A stretch of 5,185 bases of DNA, taken from contig JAEXUB010000178.1 of assembly GCA_023453125.1 (NCBI GenBank), positions 1-5,185 on the forward strand. Reading direction: 5' to 3'. Made by a program: the position numbers and the translations under genes. Shown one piece after another: positions 4,901-5,185 of this stretch. How positions within the stretch are numbered: position 1 is the stretch's first letter; the number at the start of each line of letters is the position of its first letter. Below the pieces are notes generated by a model. It had not been told where the DNA came from. It was given only the letters and a program-made list of their open reading frames with translations, and ran no database searches. The DNA is from Bacteroidota bacterium (GTDB taxonomy: Bacteria; Bacteroidota; Ignavibacteria; Ignavibacteriales; Melioribacteraceae).

Positions 4901-5185
4901 ATGGCCAAAATGAATATTACTAAGCTATATATCGGGGGCTACAAACTTAAAAAATGCCTTATTGCCCAGTTTAAGGGAATTAACATTATGGCTAAACTCT
5001 TTATGCTGCTCTTAACCGGAGTTATAATCTTCCAGCAGGCCTATTATCCTCCCAGGATAAGAGAAAAAGATGAGGCTATTAAAAAACACCTGGATTACCT
5101 TCAGATTGCATACGGAAACATTTCAAATCAGCTTGAGGATATTAAAATTAAGGTTGAAGATTACACCCCTGAAAAATGGAAAGAG
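4901..5185 (+). CDS. Membrane-anchored, probably coiled-coil protein of unknown function, N-terminal part, truncated by window edge
   Basis: The frame is open from ATG 4901 to the right edge (95 codons, no stop). I do not recognise a family. A basic N-terminus (KLYIGGYKLKKCLIAQFKG) precedes one hydrophobic helix at residues about 31-48 (AKLFMLLLTGVIIFQQAY). A charged, helix-prone segment then begins at RIREKDEAIKKHLDYLQIAY and continues through NQLEDIKIKVEDY with a heptad-like pattern, suggesting a coiled coil on the far side of the membrane. The start is uncertain. ATG 4901 has only A-rich sequence before it, common in Bacteroidetes-type genes. ATG 4988 (residue 30) has AAGGGA at 4973-4978, 9 nt upstream, and would leave the hydrophobic stretch at the very N-terminus as a signal anchor. 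The gene is transcribed away from the four minus-strand genes. Confidence 0.6.
   Translation, partial: MAKMNITKLYIGGYKLKKCLIAQFKGINIMAKLFMLLLTGVIIFQQAYYPPRIREKDEAIKKHLDYLQIAYGNISNQLEDIKIKVEDYTPEKWKE

Overview
The window looks like a chromosomal segment from the Bacteroidetes/Chlorobi/Ignavibacteria side of the FCB group, most likely Ignavibacteria-like. The main evidence is a secreted protein with a type IX secretion C-terminal sorting domain that opens with the motif QNYPNPFNP. Moderate-to-low GC and weak, A-rich ribosome-binding regions agree. The lineage is an inference; there is no rRNA or tRNA here to confirm it.

Layout, left to right. (1) Positions 2-640, minus strand: the N-terminal 213 residues of a membrane-anchored sensor protein whose output domain lies beyond the left edge. 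(2) Positions 641-724: its AT-rich upstream region. (3) Positions 725-1479: an island of palindromic repeats around a small GIY-YIG nuclease gene (minus, 905-1279). (4) Positions 1497-3035, minus: a full-length YifB/ComM-family AAA+ ATPase. (5) Positions 3043-4698, minus: a secreted LamG-like protein with a type IX sorting domain, ending 7 nt before comM starts, so the two are probably co-transcribed in the order secreted protein then comM. (6) Positions 4699-4900: a divergent intergenic region with two mutually exclusive potential hairpins. (7) Positions 4901-5185, plus strand: the start of a membrane-anchored, probably coiled-coil protein that runs off the right edge.

The most interesting part is the 755-bp island. 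It holds seven related palindromic half-elements or remnants. Intact ones share one outer scaffold, CCTCGATAC on one side and ACTCGG on the other, but carry different apical hairpins whose two arms differ together. Two half-elements in inverted orientation, joined by a T-rich linker, make a 121-bp composite with 17-bp terminal inverted repeats (1359-1479). The same pairing recurs in degraded form at 725-867 and at 891-973. The GIY-YIG gene lies between two half-elements: one forms its 5' leader just upstream of the ribosome-binding site, and the other encodes its last residues. This resembles REP/BIME elements with their dedicated RAYT transposases, but with a GIY-YIG nuclease in the enzyme position. 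Whether the nuclease acts on the repeats is a hypothesis.
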